Shown: positions 15,825-24,788 of the stretch, piece by piece
How the letters are laid out: the number at the start of each line of letters is the position of its first letter
Position numbering within the stretch: position 1 is the first letter of the stretch
Origin: Duganella sp. BJB480
Lineage (GTDB): Bacteria > Pseudomonadota > Gammaproteobacteria > Burkholderiales > Burkholderiaceae_D
Direction: 5' to 3'
Assembly: GCA_003416985.1 (NCBI GenBank)
Contig: QVIN01000013.1
Coordinates: forward strand, 62,001 to 126,000
Length of the DNA stretch: 64,000 nucleotides
Notes under the pieces: generated by a model
Databases searched by the model: none
The model's input: the letters and a program-made list of their open reading frames with translations, nothing else
Told to the model about the DNA's origin: nothing
Position numbers and translations under genes: made by a program

Positions 15825-16102
15825 CCGCCAATCGTTTTACAAGCGTCTGGGACGCAATTGAAGATGCGCCCGAAGAAGCCGAGAACATGAAGGTCCGTTC
15901 TCAGCTGATGATGCAGCTGAAAAGCTACATCACCAAATCCGGATTGAGCCAAAGCGAGGCTGCCAGGATCTTTGGCATCACTCAGCCTCGCGTGTCCGAT
16001 CTAATGCGCGGCAAGATCAATCTGTTCGGAATCGATGCGCTGGTGAATATGGCCGCTAAAGCAGGCCTGCACGTCGAAATCCGGCTACGGGAAACAGCGT
16101 AG
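15821..16102 (+). CDS. higA: HigA-like antitoxin, XRE-type HTH protein
   Basis: 93 residues. Helix-turn-helix at about 37-75 (YITKSGLSQSEAARIFGITQ, PRVSDLMRGK), with the FGIDALVNMAAKAGLHVEI ending typical of antitoxins that pair with Gp49-like toxins. It binds toxin and probably the inverted repeat upstream of the operon. It overlaps the toxin gene by four bases. Confidence 0.9.
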   Translation: MTANRFTSVWDAIEDAPEEAENMKVRSQLMMQLKSYITKSGLSQSEAARIFGITQPRVSDLMRGKINLFGIDALVNMAAKAGLHVEIRLRETA

Positions 16103-16114
16103 CCGCCTGACCTG

Positions 16115-16993
16115 CTACCACCCGTTTGTCACATGCGGTGCCATGCGATCCAGCTCAGCCACCGCGTCATCAGGCAGCACAAACAAACCAGCCGCGATAT
16201 TCTCGCGCAAATGCGCCAGCGACGACGTCCCCGGAATCAACAGGATATTCGGCGAGCGGCGCAGCAGCCACGCCAGCGCCACCTGATTGGGCTGCGCCTG
16301 CAAGCGCGCGGCGACGGCCGACAGCGTCGCCGACTGCAACGGCGAAAATCCACCCAGCGGAAAGAACGGCACGTAGGCGATGCCATCCTTCGCCAGCGCA
16401 TCGATCATCGCGTCGTCCTGACGATGCACCAGGTTGTAGTGATTCTGCACGCAGACGATCTCGCACATCCCCCGCCCCTGCGCCACCTGCGCCGCCGTGA
16501 CGTTGCTCAATCCGATCTCGCGCACCAAGCCCTGGCGCCGCAGCTCGGCCAGCGTGCTCAGCGGCTCCTCGATCGAGCCCTCGGCCGGCTGCATAGGATC
16601 GATCATCACGCGCAGGTTCACCACGTCCAGCACATCCAGCCCCAGGTTGCGCAAGTTGTCGTGTACCGCCTGCCTCAATTCACCAGCCGAGCTGGCCGGC
16701 AGCCAGGAGGCATCCGCGCCGCGCCGCGCGCCGATCTTGGTGGTGATGACCAGGTCGTCGCGATAAGGATGGAGCGCTTCGCGTATCAACTGATTGGTGA
16801 CGTGGGGGCCGTAGAAGTCGCTGGTGTCGATATGATTTATACCGTTTTCGACAGCCGCCCGCAGCACGGCCAACGCGCCGGCGCGGTCGGCCGGCGGGCC
16901 GAAGACGTGCGGCCCGGCGAGCTGCATGGCGCCATAGCCCACCCGCTTGACCGTGCGGCTGCCGAGTTTGAAAGTGGTGAAAGACTGGTGCAT
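16115..16993 (-). CDS. Aldo/keto reductase
   Basis: 292 residues, TIM barrel. Catalytic Asp and Tyr lie in HIDTSDFYGPHVTNQLIREAL and Lys in VITTKIGAR. The usual catalytic His position reads VVNLRVM, a variation seen in a subgroup of the family. The NADPH-binding end is seen in IPGTSSLAHLRENI. The ATG at 16993 has AGGAGG eight bases upstream; the open frame extends further but is not needed. It is divergent from a LysR regulator 96 bases away, which probably controls it. The substrate is not known. Confidence 0.88.
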   Translation of the reverse strand: MHQSFTTFKLGSRTVKRVGYGAMQLAGPHVFGPPADRAGALAVLRAAVENGINHIDTSDFYGPHVTNQLIREALHPYRDDLVITTKIGARRGADASWLPASSAGELRQAVHDNLRNLGLDVLDVVNLRVMIDPMQPAEGSIEEPLSTLAELRRQGLVREIGLSNVTAAQVAQGRGMCEIVCVQNHYNLVHRQDDAMIDALAKDGIAYVPFFPLGGFSPLQSATLSAVAARLQAQPNQVALAWLLRRSPNILLIPGTSSLAHLRENIAAGLFVLPDDAVAELDRMAPHVTNGW

Positions 16994-17089
16994 TTGAGTT
17001 CCTCCTGTTTGAACAGAGGCCAGTGTAGACGCGCAGCCGGCGTTCGATAAGTAGGTATAATCAGGACAACCCGTACGAAATTCCGCACA

Positions 17090-18001
17090 ATGAAAATCGA
17101 CCTCGCCGACCTCACCGCCTTTCTCGCCGTCGCCAATGCAAAGGGCTTCCGCGAAGGCGCCCGCGCCAGCGGGCTCAGCGCATCGGGACTGAGCGAGGCG
17201 GTGCGCCGGCTGGAAGCGCAAGTGGGCGTGCGGCTGCTCCACCGCACCACCCGCAGCGTCGCCACCACCGAGGCGGGCGAACGCTTGCGGACCCGCCTCG
17301 GCGCCGCGCTGACGGAGGTGGAAGCCGCGCTCGATGCCGTCAACGATTACCGTGGCCGCCCTTCAGGCACGCTCAAGCTCAACGTCCCCATCAGCGGGGC
17401 GCGCCTGATCCTGCCGGCCATCGTCTCGCGCTTCCTGGCCGCCTATCCCGAGATCCGGCTCGACATCACCGCCGACGACAATTTCGTCAACGTACTGGAG
17501 GCCGGCTGCGACGCCGGCATCCGCTACGACGAGCGCCTGGAACAGGACATGATCGCAGTGCCCATCGGCCCACGCATCCAGCGCTTTGCCGCGGCCGCCG
17601 CGCCCTCCTACCTCGACCGGCGCGGACGCCCCGGCCACCCGCGCGACCTGCTGCAGCACGACTGCCTGCGCCTGCGCTTCGCCGGACGGGCCATGCCGCC
17701 ATGGGAATTCGCCCGCGACGGCGAGACCGTGCAGATCGACGCCGAAGGCCCTCTGCATGTGCAAGGCGGCGCGATCGCCGACCTGTTGGTGGAGGCGGCC
17801 GTCGGCGGTAGCGGCATCGTGTATCTGTTCGAGGACTGGCTGCGCCCCCACCTCGACAGCGGCGCGCTGGTGCCGGTGCTGGAACCGTGGTGGCTGGCGT
17901 TCTCCGGGCCCTTCCTTTACTACCCGGGGCGCCGGCTGGTCCCGGAACCACTTCGCGCCTTCATCGACTTCATCCGGGAAGCGGATCAGGGGCGGCAATA
18001 A
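17090..18001 (+). CDS. LysR family transcriptional regulator
   Basis: 303 residues. N-terminal winged helix (DLTAFLAVANAKGFREGARA, then LSEAVRRLEAQVGVRLLHRTTRSV), followed by the type 2 periplasmic-binding-like effector domain from about residue 90. Transcribed away from the aldo/keto reductase; such pairs are usually regulator and target, sharing the short intergenic region. It resembles regulators of the CrgA/DsdC-like group with the phrase NDYRGRPSGTLKLNVP. Confidence 0.92.
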   Translation: MKIDLADLTAFLAVANAKGFREGARASGLSASGLSEAVRRLEAQVGVRLLHRTTRSVATTEAGERLRTRLGAALTEVEAALDAVNDYRGRPSGTLKLNVPISGARLILPAIVSRFLAAYPEIRLDITADDNFVNVLEAGCDAGIRYDERLEQDMIAVPIGPRIQRFAAAAAPSYLDRRGRPGHPRDLLQHDCLRLRFAGRAMPPWEFARDGETVQIDAEGPLHVQGGAIADLLVEAAVGGSGIVYLFEDWLRPHLDSGALVPVLEPWWLAFSGPFLYYPGRRLVPEPLRAFIDFIREADQGRQ

Positions 18002-18013
18002 GCGCGCAAAAAA

Positions 18014-18038
18014 AAACGCCAGCAGGAAGCTGGCGTTT
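18014..18038 (-). terminator. Rho-independent terminator of the PEP-CTERM gene
   Basis: Perfect 10-base arms AAACGCCAGC / GCTGGCGTTT with a 5-base loop. On the minus strand the stem is followed by a long T run (nine including the arm), so it ends the gene at 18056-18724. It may also act weakly on the LysR message from the other side. Confidence 0.85.
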
Positions 18039-18055
18039 GATTTGGCGCGCTGCGC

Positions 18056-18724
18056 TTATTTGGCGCGGCGGCGGCGTGCGATGAAGCCGATCAGGCCCAG
18101 GCCGGCCAGCAGCATGCCGTAGGTTTCCGGCTCGGGGACGGGAGTGGTGGCGTAGCTCCGTTGGCCGGTGTAGAAACCGACGTTCGAGAAGCCGGGAATG
18201 CTGTTCGAGTTCCCTGCGTTGTTGAGCCAGTTGATGGCCCAGCTGCCGGTCAGCTTCTGGCCGGCCAGGATGGCCTGGTCGTTAAACAGGAAGCTGCCGA
18301 CGTTATTGCCGGCGTGGAAGGACAAGGCCAGGTCCAGCGTGGTGTTCTTGGTCGCACTGGTGTTGGTGATCGTCCAGGTACCGCTGGTGTGGCTGGCCGC
18401 CTCCGTGAAGGAGAAGGTCAGGCCGTCGGTCGGTGCAATGTCAGTGAATACCAGCTTGCCGGTCTTATCGTTGAATTCGACCGTCTCGGCCAGGCTCCAG
18501 CCCTTGGCAGAGGTACCGGAAGCGTTCACGAAGGCGCTGTCGAAACCCTGGGTCGACTGGATGGGGTTGATGTTGCGGCCCTGGACCAGGACATATTTAT
18601 CCGCATTGTCCCCGGCCAGCTTGACGTCCTTCGCGCTGGACGTGCCAGGCCCCGGATTGCCAGCCTGCGCGACAGCGGCGACGAGGGTGGTGCTCAATAA
18701 GGCAATTTTAAAAATGGTTTTCAT
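18056..18724 (-). CDS. PEP-CTERM sorting domain-containing protein
   Basis: 222 residues. Signal peptide (IALLSTTLVAAVAQA) and a C-terminal sorting tag: VPEPETYGMLLAGLGLIGFI followed by ARRRRAK. The tag is recognised and cleaved by exosortase (EpsH/XrtA type), leading to surface or exopolysaccharide-associated export. The body is rich in Gly, Asn, Thr and Ser and predicted beta-sheet; no enzyme motif was seen. No exosortase or exopolysaccharide gene is in the window. Confidence 0.9.
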   Translation of the reverse strand: MKTIFKIALLSTTLVAAVAQAGNPGPGTSSAKDVKLAGDNADKYVLVQGRNINPIQSTQGFDSAFVNASGTSAKGWSLAETVEFNDKTGKLVFTDIAPTDGLTFSFTEAASHTSGTWTITNTSATKNTTLDLALSFHAGNNVGSFLFNDQAILAGQKLTGSWAINWLNNAGNSNSIPGFSNVGFYTGQRSYATTPVPEPETYGMLLAGLGLIGFIARRRRAK

Positions 18725-18970
18725 TGTATGTTCTGATAAGGTTGATAAGAAATTTCTATTTTGAAATTTAAATTTCCTAAATGCATGGCCGAAAGATATC
18801 ATCCTCGCCAAATAAGTACAAGAAATATATTTGCAATTTCCACAAGGAAATAAATCAACCCGGGCGCCCTGCCAAGGAATTCCGCCGCCTGATGCGCTTT
18901 GACAACAGTCAATTGTTAAAGGGCAAAGCGCCGTGTATTGTGGAGCATCTGCTGTTGCTCGACTTTCAAT

Positions 18971-21112
18971 ATGAAACAGTTCCCCTCCCCGCGCGCTGCG
19001 CGCATGTGCATGGCAGACTTCCGGTCCGCCGGGCTGATCGCCTTGGCTTTGTCGTCCTGGCACCCCTGGTCGCTGGCTGCGGCCCAGCCGGAGGATGAGG
19101 ACCTGGCCCTGTACGGCATGGACCGCTCCGCCATCAGCCTGGCGACCGGCTCGGTCCAGACGCTGCGCCGCGCGCCGGCGGTCGCCTCGGTGGTGACGGC
19201 CGAGGATATCGCCGCCATGGGGGCGACCGACCTGGACCATGTGCTGGAAGCGGTGGCCGGCATCCATGTCACGCGCGTGGCGACCATGTATGCGCCCAAC
19301 TACATCATTCGCGGCATCGGCGCGGGCGGCGTCACCAATCCCCAGGTGCTGGTCCTGCTCAACGGCTTGCGCATGAACACCGACTACAACGGCGACAAGG
19401 GCAATATGTGGGCCAGCATGCCGCTGACGAATGTGGCGCGCATCGAGATCATCCGCGGCCCCGGCTCGGCGCTGTATGGCGCCGACGCCTTCGCCGGCGT
19501 CATCAACATCATCACCAAGACGGCGGAGCAAATGCCGGGCCTGCGCGTGGGCGCGCGGGCCGGCTCGTTCAACGCGCGCGACGCCTGGCTGGAATACGGC
19601 CGCAAGCAAGAGCAGCTGTCCGTCGCGGCCTACCTGCAAGTGGGCCGCACCGACGGCGCCGACACGCTGATCGAGGCCGACGCGCAGACCCTCAACGACC
19701 GCCGCTTCGGCACCCACGTGAGCAAAGCGCCGGGCCCGATGAACACCGGCTACAACGCCTACGACGGCAGCCTCGACCTGTCCTGGCAGCGCTGGCGCTG
19801 GCGCACCAACCTGAAGTGGCGCGATCATGTCGGCACCGGCCTGGGCGTCAATTCCGCCCTCGATCCCGACCACCGCGCGCGCAGCGGCTACGCGGCCAGC
19901 GAGCTGTCGTGGACCGCGCCCGACTTCGCCAACGACTGGAGCGTGGGCGCATCGCTGAGCTATATGTTTTTCACCGAGCAGTCGCCGGACGGCCTGGGGC
20001 TGTTTCCGGCGGGCGCGCGCATCGGCCCCAACCTTTTCCCGAACGGCATGATCGGCGGCCCCAGCCGCTGGGAGCGCAATCTGCGCGGCTCGGCCTTCGC
20101 CACCTACAGCGGCGTGAGCGGACACGCGCTGCGCCTGGGCGCGGGCCACGACGACCTCTACCTGTACGGGGTCGAGACCATGAAGAACTTCCTGATCAGC
20201 CCGGCCGGCATCCCGATCCCGACCGGCGCCGTGATCGACTACGGCCCGATCCAGCCGCACATCCGGCCCCAGCGCCGCAAGATCAACTATGTCTACGCGC
20301 AGGACGAGTGGCAGTTCGCGCGCGACTGGGCGCTGACGGCCGGCGTGCGGCACGACGACTATTCCGACTTCGGCGGCACCACCAACCCGCGCCTGGCGCT
20401 GGTCTGGGACGCCGACCTCGACATCACGGTCAAGCTGCTGCACGGCCGCGCCTTCCGCTCGCCCAGCTTCAACGAACAGACCGGCATCAACCCGGTCAAC
20501 ATGGGCAACCCGCAAGTGCGGCCGGAGACCATCCGCACCACGGAGGCCGCGCTGGCCTGGCAGGCGCGCGCCGACCTGAACATCAATCTCAGCCTGTTCC
20601 GTTACACGCTGAAGGACCTGATCCGTTCGGTGCCGAACCCGGCACCCGCACCGGGCGCCACCTACCAGAACAGCGGCGGCATGGATGGCAACGGCGGCGA
20701 AATCGAGCTGGCATGGGACCTGAGCCCGTCCCTGCGCTGGCAGGCCAACTACGCGCGCCAGAACGCGCACGACACGATCACCCACAGCGATCCGGGCTAC
20801 GCGCCGCGCCATCAAGCCAACGCCCGCCTGGACTGGACGCCCGGCCCCGGCTGGCAGTTCAGTCCGCAACTGAACTGGGTCGCGAGCCGGCGCCGCGCAA
20901 CCGGCGACGCGCGCGCCCCGGTCGCCGACTACCGGACAGTGGACGCCGCCCTCACCCGGCAGTTGCCGCATGGCTGGACCGTGACGGCCACCGTGCGCAA
21001 CCTGTTCGACGCCGACGCGCGCGAGCCGAGCCTGGCGCCAGGACTGGCGCTGCCGTTCGATATCCCGGTATCGCCGCGCACCCTGGCGCTGCAGTTCAGC
21101 GTCAAGCTCTGA
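18971..21112 (+). CDS. TonB-dependent outer membrane receptor
   Basis: About 713 residues. A plug domain is clear: VASVVTAEDIAAMGATDLDH, NYIIRGIG, VLVLLNGLRMN and the box IEIIRGPGSALYGADAFAGV, then a 22-strand barrel ending TLALQFSVKL with a terminal hydrophobic residue. Such receptors import iron complexes, vitamin B12 or sugars using TonB energy; the ligand is not evident. The start is uncertain: ATG 18971 (MKQFPSPR) or ATG 19004. No Fur box was seen upstream. An inverted TTGAC-AACA-GTCAA lies at 18899-18912, about 60 bases before the start. Confidence 0.88.
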   Translation: MKQFPSPRAARMCMADFRSAGLIALALSSWHPWSLAAAQPEDEDLALYGMDRSAISLATGSVQTLRRAPAVASVVTAEDIAAMGATDLDHVLEAVAGIHVTRVATMYAPNYIIRGIGAGGVTNPQVLVLLNGLRMNTDYNGDKGNMWASMPLTNVARIEIIRGPGSALYGADAFAGVINIITKTAEQMPGLRVGARAGSFNARDAWLEYGRKQEQLSVAAYLQVGRTDGADTLIEADAQTLNDRRFGTHVSKAPGPMNTGYNAYDGSLDLSWQRWRWRTNLKWRDHVGTGLGVNSALDPDHRARSGYAASELSWTAPDFANDWSVGASLSYMFFTEQSPDGLGLFPAGARIGPNLFPNGMIGGPSRWERNLRGSAFATYSGVSGHALRLGAGHDDLYLYGVETMKNFLISPAGIPIPTGAVIDYGPIQPHIRPQRRKINYVYAQDEWQFARDWALTAGVRHDDYSDFGGTTNPRLALVWDADLDITVKLLHGRAFRSPSFNEQTGINPVNMGNPQVRPETIRTTEAALAWQARADLNINLSLFRYTLKDLIRSVPNPAPAPGATYQNSGGMDGNGGEIELAWDLSPSLRWQANYARQNAHDTITHSDPGYAPRHQANARLDWTPGPGWQFSPQLNWVASRRRATGDARAPVADYRTVDAALTRQLPHGWTVTATVRNLFDADAREPSLAPGLALPFDIPVSPRTLALQFSVKL

Positions 21113-21213
21113 CCGGCGCCGGCGGCCTGCTTACGGCACCGCCGACCGGCAATAGTGTTTCGCACGACCAGCCGGCCGCGCCCAACCGGAAACGCGGGAC
21201 GGCACCGTGGCGG

Positions 21214-22347
21214 TCACGACAGCACCGAGGGCGACGACAGGCCGGGGCGCGGGGGGCGTGGTGCGGCGGCGAGGCGGACGGCGCGCCCCAACGGCGTCTC
21301 CACCCAGCGGAAAAATACGGCGCCGGCAAGCAGGCTGGCGCCCCACGCGAGCAGCATGCCCGCGCCCTGCCACAGCGGCCCTTCCGGCACAAAGCGGCTG
21401 AACGCCGCGTTGACCAGCAGGCAGACAGGGAAATGAATCAGGAACACCGAGTACGATATCCGCCCCAGGCCATTGACGGCAGCCCAGGCGCGTCCGGTCG
21501 ACACCGTCCTCGCCCGGCCGAACAGGTACAACAGGCAGGCGACCACCAGCGCCAGCGCGACGCGGCTGCGGAAATCCAGGAACAGCGCCGCCGTCGCCGG
21601 CACCACGGCCATCGCCAGCAGCAAGGCCACGGCGCCGGGCGCGCGGCGGCGGTCGCTGGCCCACCACGCCATCATGCCCAGGCCATAGCTGCCGAAGAAA
21701 TACGGCGCCCAGTTGTCCCAGTCGGCATCGAGGTTGAAATGCAGCAGCGATACCGTGATGCCCAGCGCGGTGATGGCCGGCATCAGCCAGGGCATGGCGC
21801 GCCCGCCGGTCACGCGGCCCGCCAGCCACAGCGCCAGGGCCGCGACGGCATACAGCTGGAAATCGATGGCGACGTACCAAGCGCCGGCCGACAGCGATGG
21901 ATAGCCCAGCACGCCATGCAGCAGCAACGCGTGCGCGCTCAGCTGGCTCAGGGTGGCCGGCGCGGAGACCGAACTGTGGGTCATCCAGTCGCCGGCCCAG
22001 GAGGAGGCGACGGCGGCCAGCAGCGTGGCGGCCATGAACGGCGGCGCCAGCTTGGCGTAACGCCGCCGGATCGCGCCCAGCGGATCGGCCAGCCCGGGCG
22101 CGCCGGCCGGCGACAGCGATTTGGCCACCAGGAAACCGCTGACGACGAGGAATACCTGCACGGCAATGCGCGCAGGTCCCCCCAGCCAGGCTATCAGCGC
22201 CGGCAACAGCGGCCGCACCTGATCGGACATGGGTCCGTAAAAGGCCAGGTGGTGCAGCACAATCAATTGCGCCGCGCCGGCCTTCAGCAGACTGATCAAC
22301 CCAAATTGTGGCGGGGCCGTGCCGGCCCCTCCCCTTGCTCCATTCAT
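21214..22347 (-). CDS. Acyltransferase 3 family membrane protein (OafA/YrhL-like)
   Basis: About 377 residues with about ten membrane helices. N-terminal signature LKAGAAQLIVLHHLAFYGPM (catalytic-type His), then FLVVSGFLVAKSLSP and WYVAIDFQLYAVAALALWLA. The family O-acylates surface sugars, peptidoglycan or lipids. I chose the ATG at 22347 (MNGARGG) over the longer 22377 start. It is convergent with the upstream TonB receptor gene, the two stops lying 101 bases apart. The C-terminus is a basic, Pro/Arg-rich tail. Confidence 0.85.
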   Translation of the reverse strand: MNGARGGAGTAPPQFGLISLLKAGAAQLIVLHHLAFYGPMSDQVRPLLPALIAWLGGPARIAVQVFLVVSGFLVAKSLSPAGAPGLADPLGAIRRRYAKLAPPFMAATLLAAVASSWAGDWMTHSSVSAPATLSQLSAHALLLHGVLGYPSLSAGAWYVAIDFQLYAVAALALWLAGRVTGGRAMPWLMPAITALGITVSLLHFNLDADWDNWAPYFFGSYGLGMMAWWASDRRRAPGAVALLLAMAVVPATAALFLDFRSRVALALVVACLLYLFGRARTVSTGRAWAAVNGLGRISYSVFLIHFPVCLLVNAAFSRFVPEGPLWQGAGMLLAWGASLLAGAVFFRWVETPLGRAVRLAAAPRPPRPGLSSPSVLS

Positions 22348-22441
22348 TCCCGTCCCTAAACATCCAGCTTGCGCCAACCGGCCGCCATGATAGCCGAGCT
22401 TGGCATCCGGTTGGCGCGCGTTTAGGGTAAATCAGGTGGTA

Positions 22442-23479
22442 TCAATGCGTTTTCGACGCGAAGTCAAGCACGATGCGGCCTTCGATATCGCCTTGAAGCA
22501 TCCGGTCGAACACATGGTTGATATTGTCCAGGCTGTCCGTGGAGACGGTCGCCTTGACCTTGCCCTCGGCGGCGAACATCAGCGACTCCTGCAAATCAAG
22601 CCGCGTGCCGACGATCGATCCGCGCACGGTGATGCCGTTCAACACCATGTCGAAGATCGGCAGCGGGAAGTCCCCGGGCGGCAGGCCGTTCAACGACACC
22701 GTGCCGCCGCGCCGCACCATGCCCAGCGCTTGCGAGAAGGCGATCGGCGAGACGGCGGTCACCAGCACCCCGTGCGCGCCGCCGATCTCTTTTTTGATCA
22801 CGGCAGCCGGGTCCGCCGTCTTCGCGTTGATCGCCAGCACCGCGCCCAGGCGGCGGGCCAGCGCCAGCTTGCTGTCGTCGATATCGACCGCCACCACCTT
22901 CAGTCCCATCGCGCAGGCGTATTGGACCGCCATGTGGCCGAGCCCGCCAATCCCCGAGATCACCACCCAGTCGCCGGGTTTGGTATCGGTCATCTTCAAG
23001 CCCTTGTAGACCGTGACGCCGGCGCACAGGATCGGGGCGATCTCGACGAAGCCTATCTCCTTCGGCAAGTGGCCGACATAGTCGGCGTCGGCCAGCGCGT
23101 ATTCCGCGAATCCGCCATTGACCGAATAGCCGGTGTTTTTCTGCGACTCGCACAGGGTCTCCCAGCCGCCGAGGCAATGCGGGCAATGTCCGCAGGCCGA
23201 GTACAGCCATGGAATGCCGACCCGGTCGCCGCTCTTGACATGCTTGACGCCGGCCCCGACCTCGACCACGTAGCCCACACCCTCGTGGCCGGGGATGAAC
23301 GGCGGCGCGGGCTTGACCGGCCAATCGCCGTGGGCGGCGTGCAAGTCGGTATGGCACACGCCGCAAGCCTCGATCTTCACGAGGATCTGTCCGGCTCCCG
23401 GCGTCGGCACCTCGACGTCCTCGATCACCAGCGGCTGGCCGAACGCGCGCACCACCGCGGCCTTCATCATTTTGCTCAT
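22442..23479 (-). CDS. adhP: Zinc-dependent alcohol dehydrogenase, AdhP type
   Basis: 345 residues. Catalytic zinc site in [17 protein letters not shown] and GHEGVGYV; structural zinc site [18 protein letters not shown]-binding [13 protein letters not shown] followed by [14 protein letters not shown], whose Asp favours NAD. This is the propanol-preferring class that interconverts short alcohols and aldehydes. The start ATG at 23479 has GGGAG upstream. It stands alone between membrane protein genes. Confidence 0.92.
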   Translation of the reverse strand: MSKMMKAAVVRAFGQPLVIEDVEVPTPGAGQILVKIEACGVCHTDLHAAHGDWPVKPAPPFIPGHEGVGYVVEVGAGVKHVKSGDRVGIPWLYSACGHCPHCLGGWETLCESQKNTGYSVNGGFAEYALADADYVGHLPKEIGFVEIAPILCAGVTVYKGLKMTDTKPGDWVVISGIGGLGHMAVQYACAMGLKVVAVDIDDSKLALARRLGAVLAINAKTADPAAVIKKEIGGAHGVLVTAVSPIAFSQALGMVRRGGTVSLNGLPPGDFPLPIFDMVLNGITVRGSIVGTRLDLQESLMFAAEGKVKATVSTDSLDNINHVFDRMLQGDIEGRIVLDFASKTH

Positions 23480-23663
23480 GACAGGCTCCCGACGTTTCTG
23501 GCGACCAGGTTGCTCCACTTTCGACTATTTTTGTCCAGCATTGTCAGGCCTCTTCAAAAAGAAAAAACAATATGATCCGGTAAGGGACTTGCTGGCATTG
23601 ATGCTAAGCAGCTGCGCCTGAAAATCCTTTGATCTCGATCAAAATCGCCTTTACCTTTTTGAA

Positions 23664-24788
23664 TTAATCCTTTTCGCGCAACGCGACGCGCATGGGCTGC
23701 ACGGCGCCGTACATCAGCGTGCGCCACAGCCACTCCAGCGGGCCGTAGCGGTAATGCCGCAGCCACCAGGCGCTCGCCGCCATCTGCGCCGCGTACACGA
23801 CCAGGCCCAGCAGGAACACCGGTGCAGCGCCGAGCCGGCCGAACTGTCCCAGCCCATAGCCGAAGAAGATGTAGCCGAAGATCAGCGATTGGGCGATGTA
23901 GTTGGTGAACGCCATCCGGCCCAGTGGGGCGAAGACGTGCAGCACGCGGCGTTGCGCCAGCAACAACACGGTCGCCGCGTAGCCGGCGGCCAGCAGGGTC
24001 TGGCCCGCGCCCGCGGCGGCATCCAGCATCGACAAGGCCGCACCGCCCGCCACGCCGGCCACGGCGATGGCGGCCAGCAGGCGCCGATGCTCGTCCGGCC
24101 GCCGCGCGACGCCGGTCCGCCACGCCAGCGCGCCCAGCAAGAACAAGGCCAGCGTCCTCGGGAACACGTAGATGTGCAGGGGCAGCAGCACCGGCAGCTC
24201 GTCAAGGCTGAAGCGGCGTATTTCGGCGAAGCCGCCCGAGGCGAACACCTGGTTGGCCAGCGCGACATGCTGCTCGAACCACCCCGCCTCCGGCCACGGT
24301 ATCCCGACCGGCACCACGCCGATGAACAGGTAGAGCACGAACATGCCCGCCGCCGCGACCGCCAGCGCCCACACCGGCGCCGCCAGCAGCGGCAGCACCA
24401 GCAAGCCGCCCAGCGCGTATTCAGTCAGGATGTCGCCGTTCCAGATCAGCAGCAGGTGGATCAGCCCGAACACCAGCAGCACGGCCAGCCGCCGCGCCAG
24501 CCAGTAGCGCGGACGCCCGGTCCTGCCCAGCCGCTCGAACTGCACCGCCAGCCCCAGGCCGAACAGAAACGAAAACACAGCGAAGGCCTTCATCTCGAAA
24601 ACGGCGCGCACCAGGGTTTCGACCCAGCCGTCGAGCACGCCGGTGGCCGGATCGGGCGGCAGGAACTGCCGGAAGATCGAGACACGGAATTCCGACACCA
24701 GGTTCACCATCAGCACGCCGAACAGCGCCACGCCGCGCAGGATGTCGATCGCGTCGATGCGCTCGTTGGCGCCTTCGCCGCGCGCCAT
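23664..24788 (-). CDS. DUF418 domain-containing membrane protein
   Basis: 374 residues, eight to ten membrane helices. N-terminal signature ERIDAIDILRGVALFGVLMV and the FSFLFGLG motif of the family; C-terminal DUF418 block FAPLGRMAFTNYIAQSLIF and YRYGPLEWLWRTLMYG. The function is not known for certain; YeiB-like proteins are suggested to be membrane acyltransferase-like or transporters. The ATG overlaps the stop of the helicase gene by one base, so the two are translated together. A second DUF418 gene lies at 27925-29130. Confidence 0.88.
   Translation of the reverse strand: MARGEGANERIDAIDILRGVALFGVLMVNLVSEFRVSIFRQFLPPDPATGVLDGWVETLVRAVFEMKAFAVFSFLFGLGLAVQFERLGRTGRPRYWLARRLAVLLVFGLIHLLLIWNGDILTEYALGGLLVLPLLAAPVWALAVAAAGMFVLYLFIGVVPVGIPWPEAGWFEQHVALANQVFASGGFAEIRRFSLDELPVLLPLHIYVFPRTLALFLLGALAWRTGVARRPDEHRRLLAAIAVAGVAGGAALSMLDAAAGAGQTLLAAGYAATVLLLAQRRVLHVFAPLGRMAFTNYIAQSLIFGYIFFGYGLGQFGRLGAAPVFLLGLVVYAAQMAASAWWLRHYRYGPLEWLWRTLMYGAVQPMRVALREKD

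Noticed and set aside
18725-20971. Minus-strand extension of the PEP-CTERM gene to 971 codons
   Set aside because: The PEP-CTERM protein has a proper signal peptide starting at 18724; the extension is antisense to the TonB receptor.
21131-22363. Alternative 410-codon minus-strand frame over the acyltransferase
   Set aside because: The frame at 21214-22347 has membrane helices and acyltransferase 3 motifs; the other is Arg/Gly-rich shadow.
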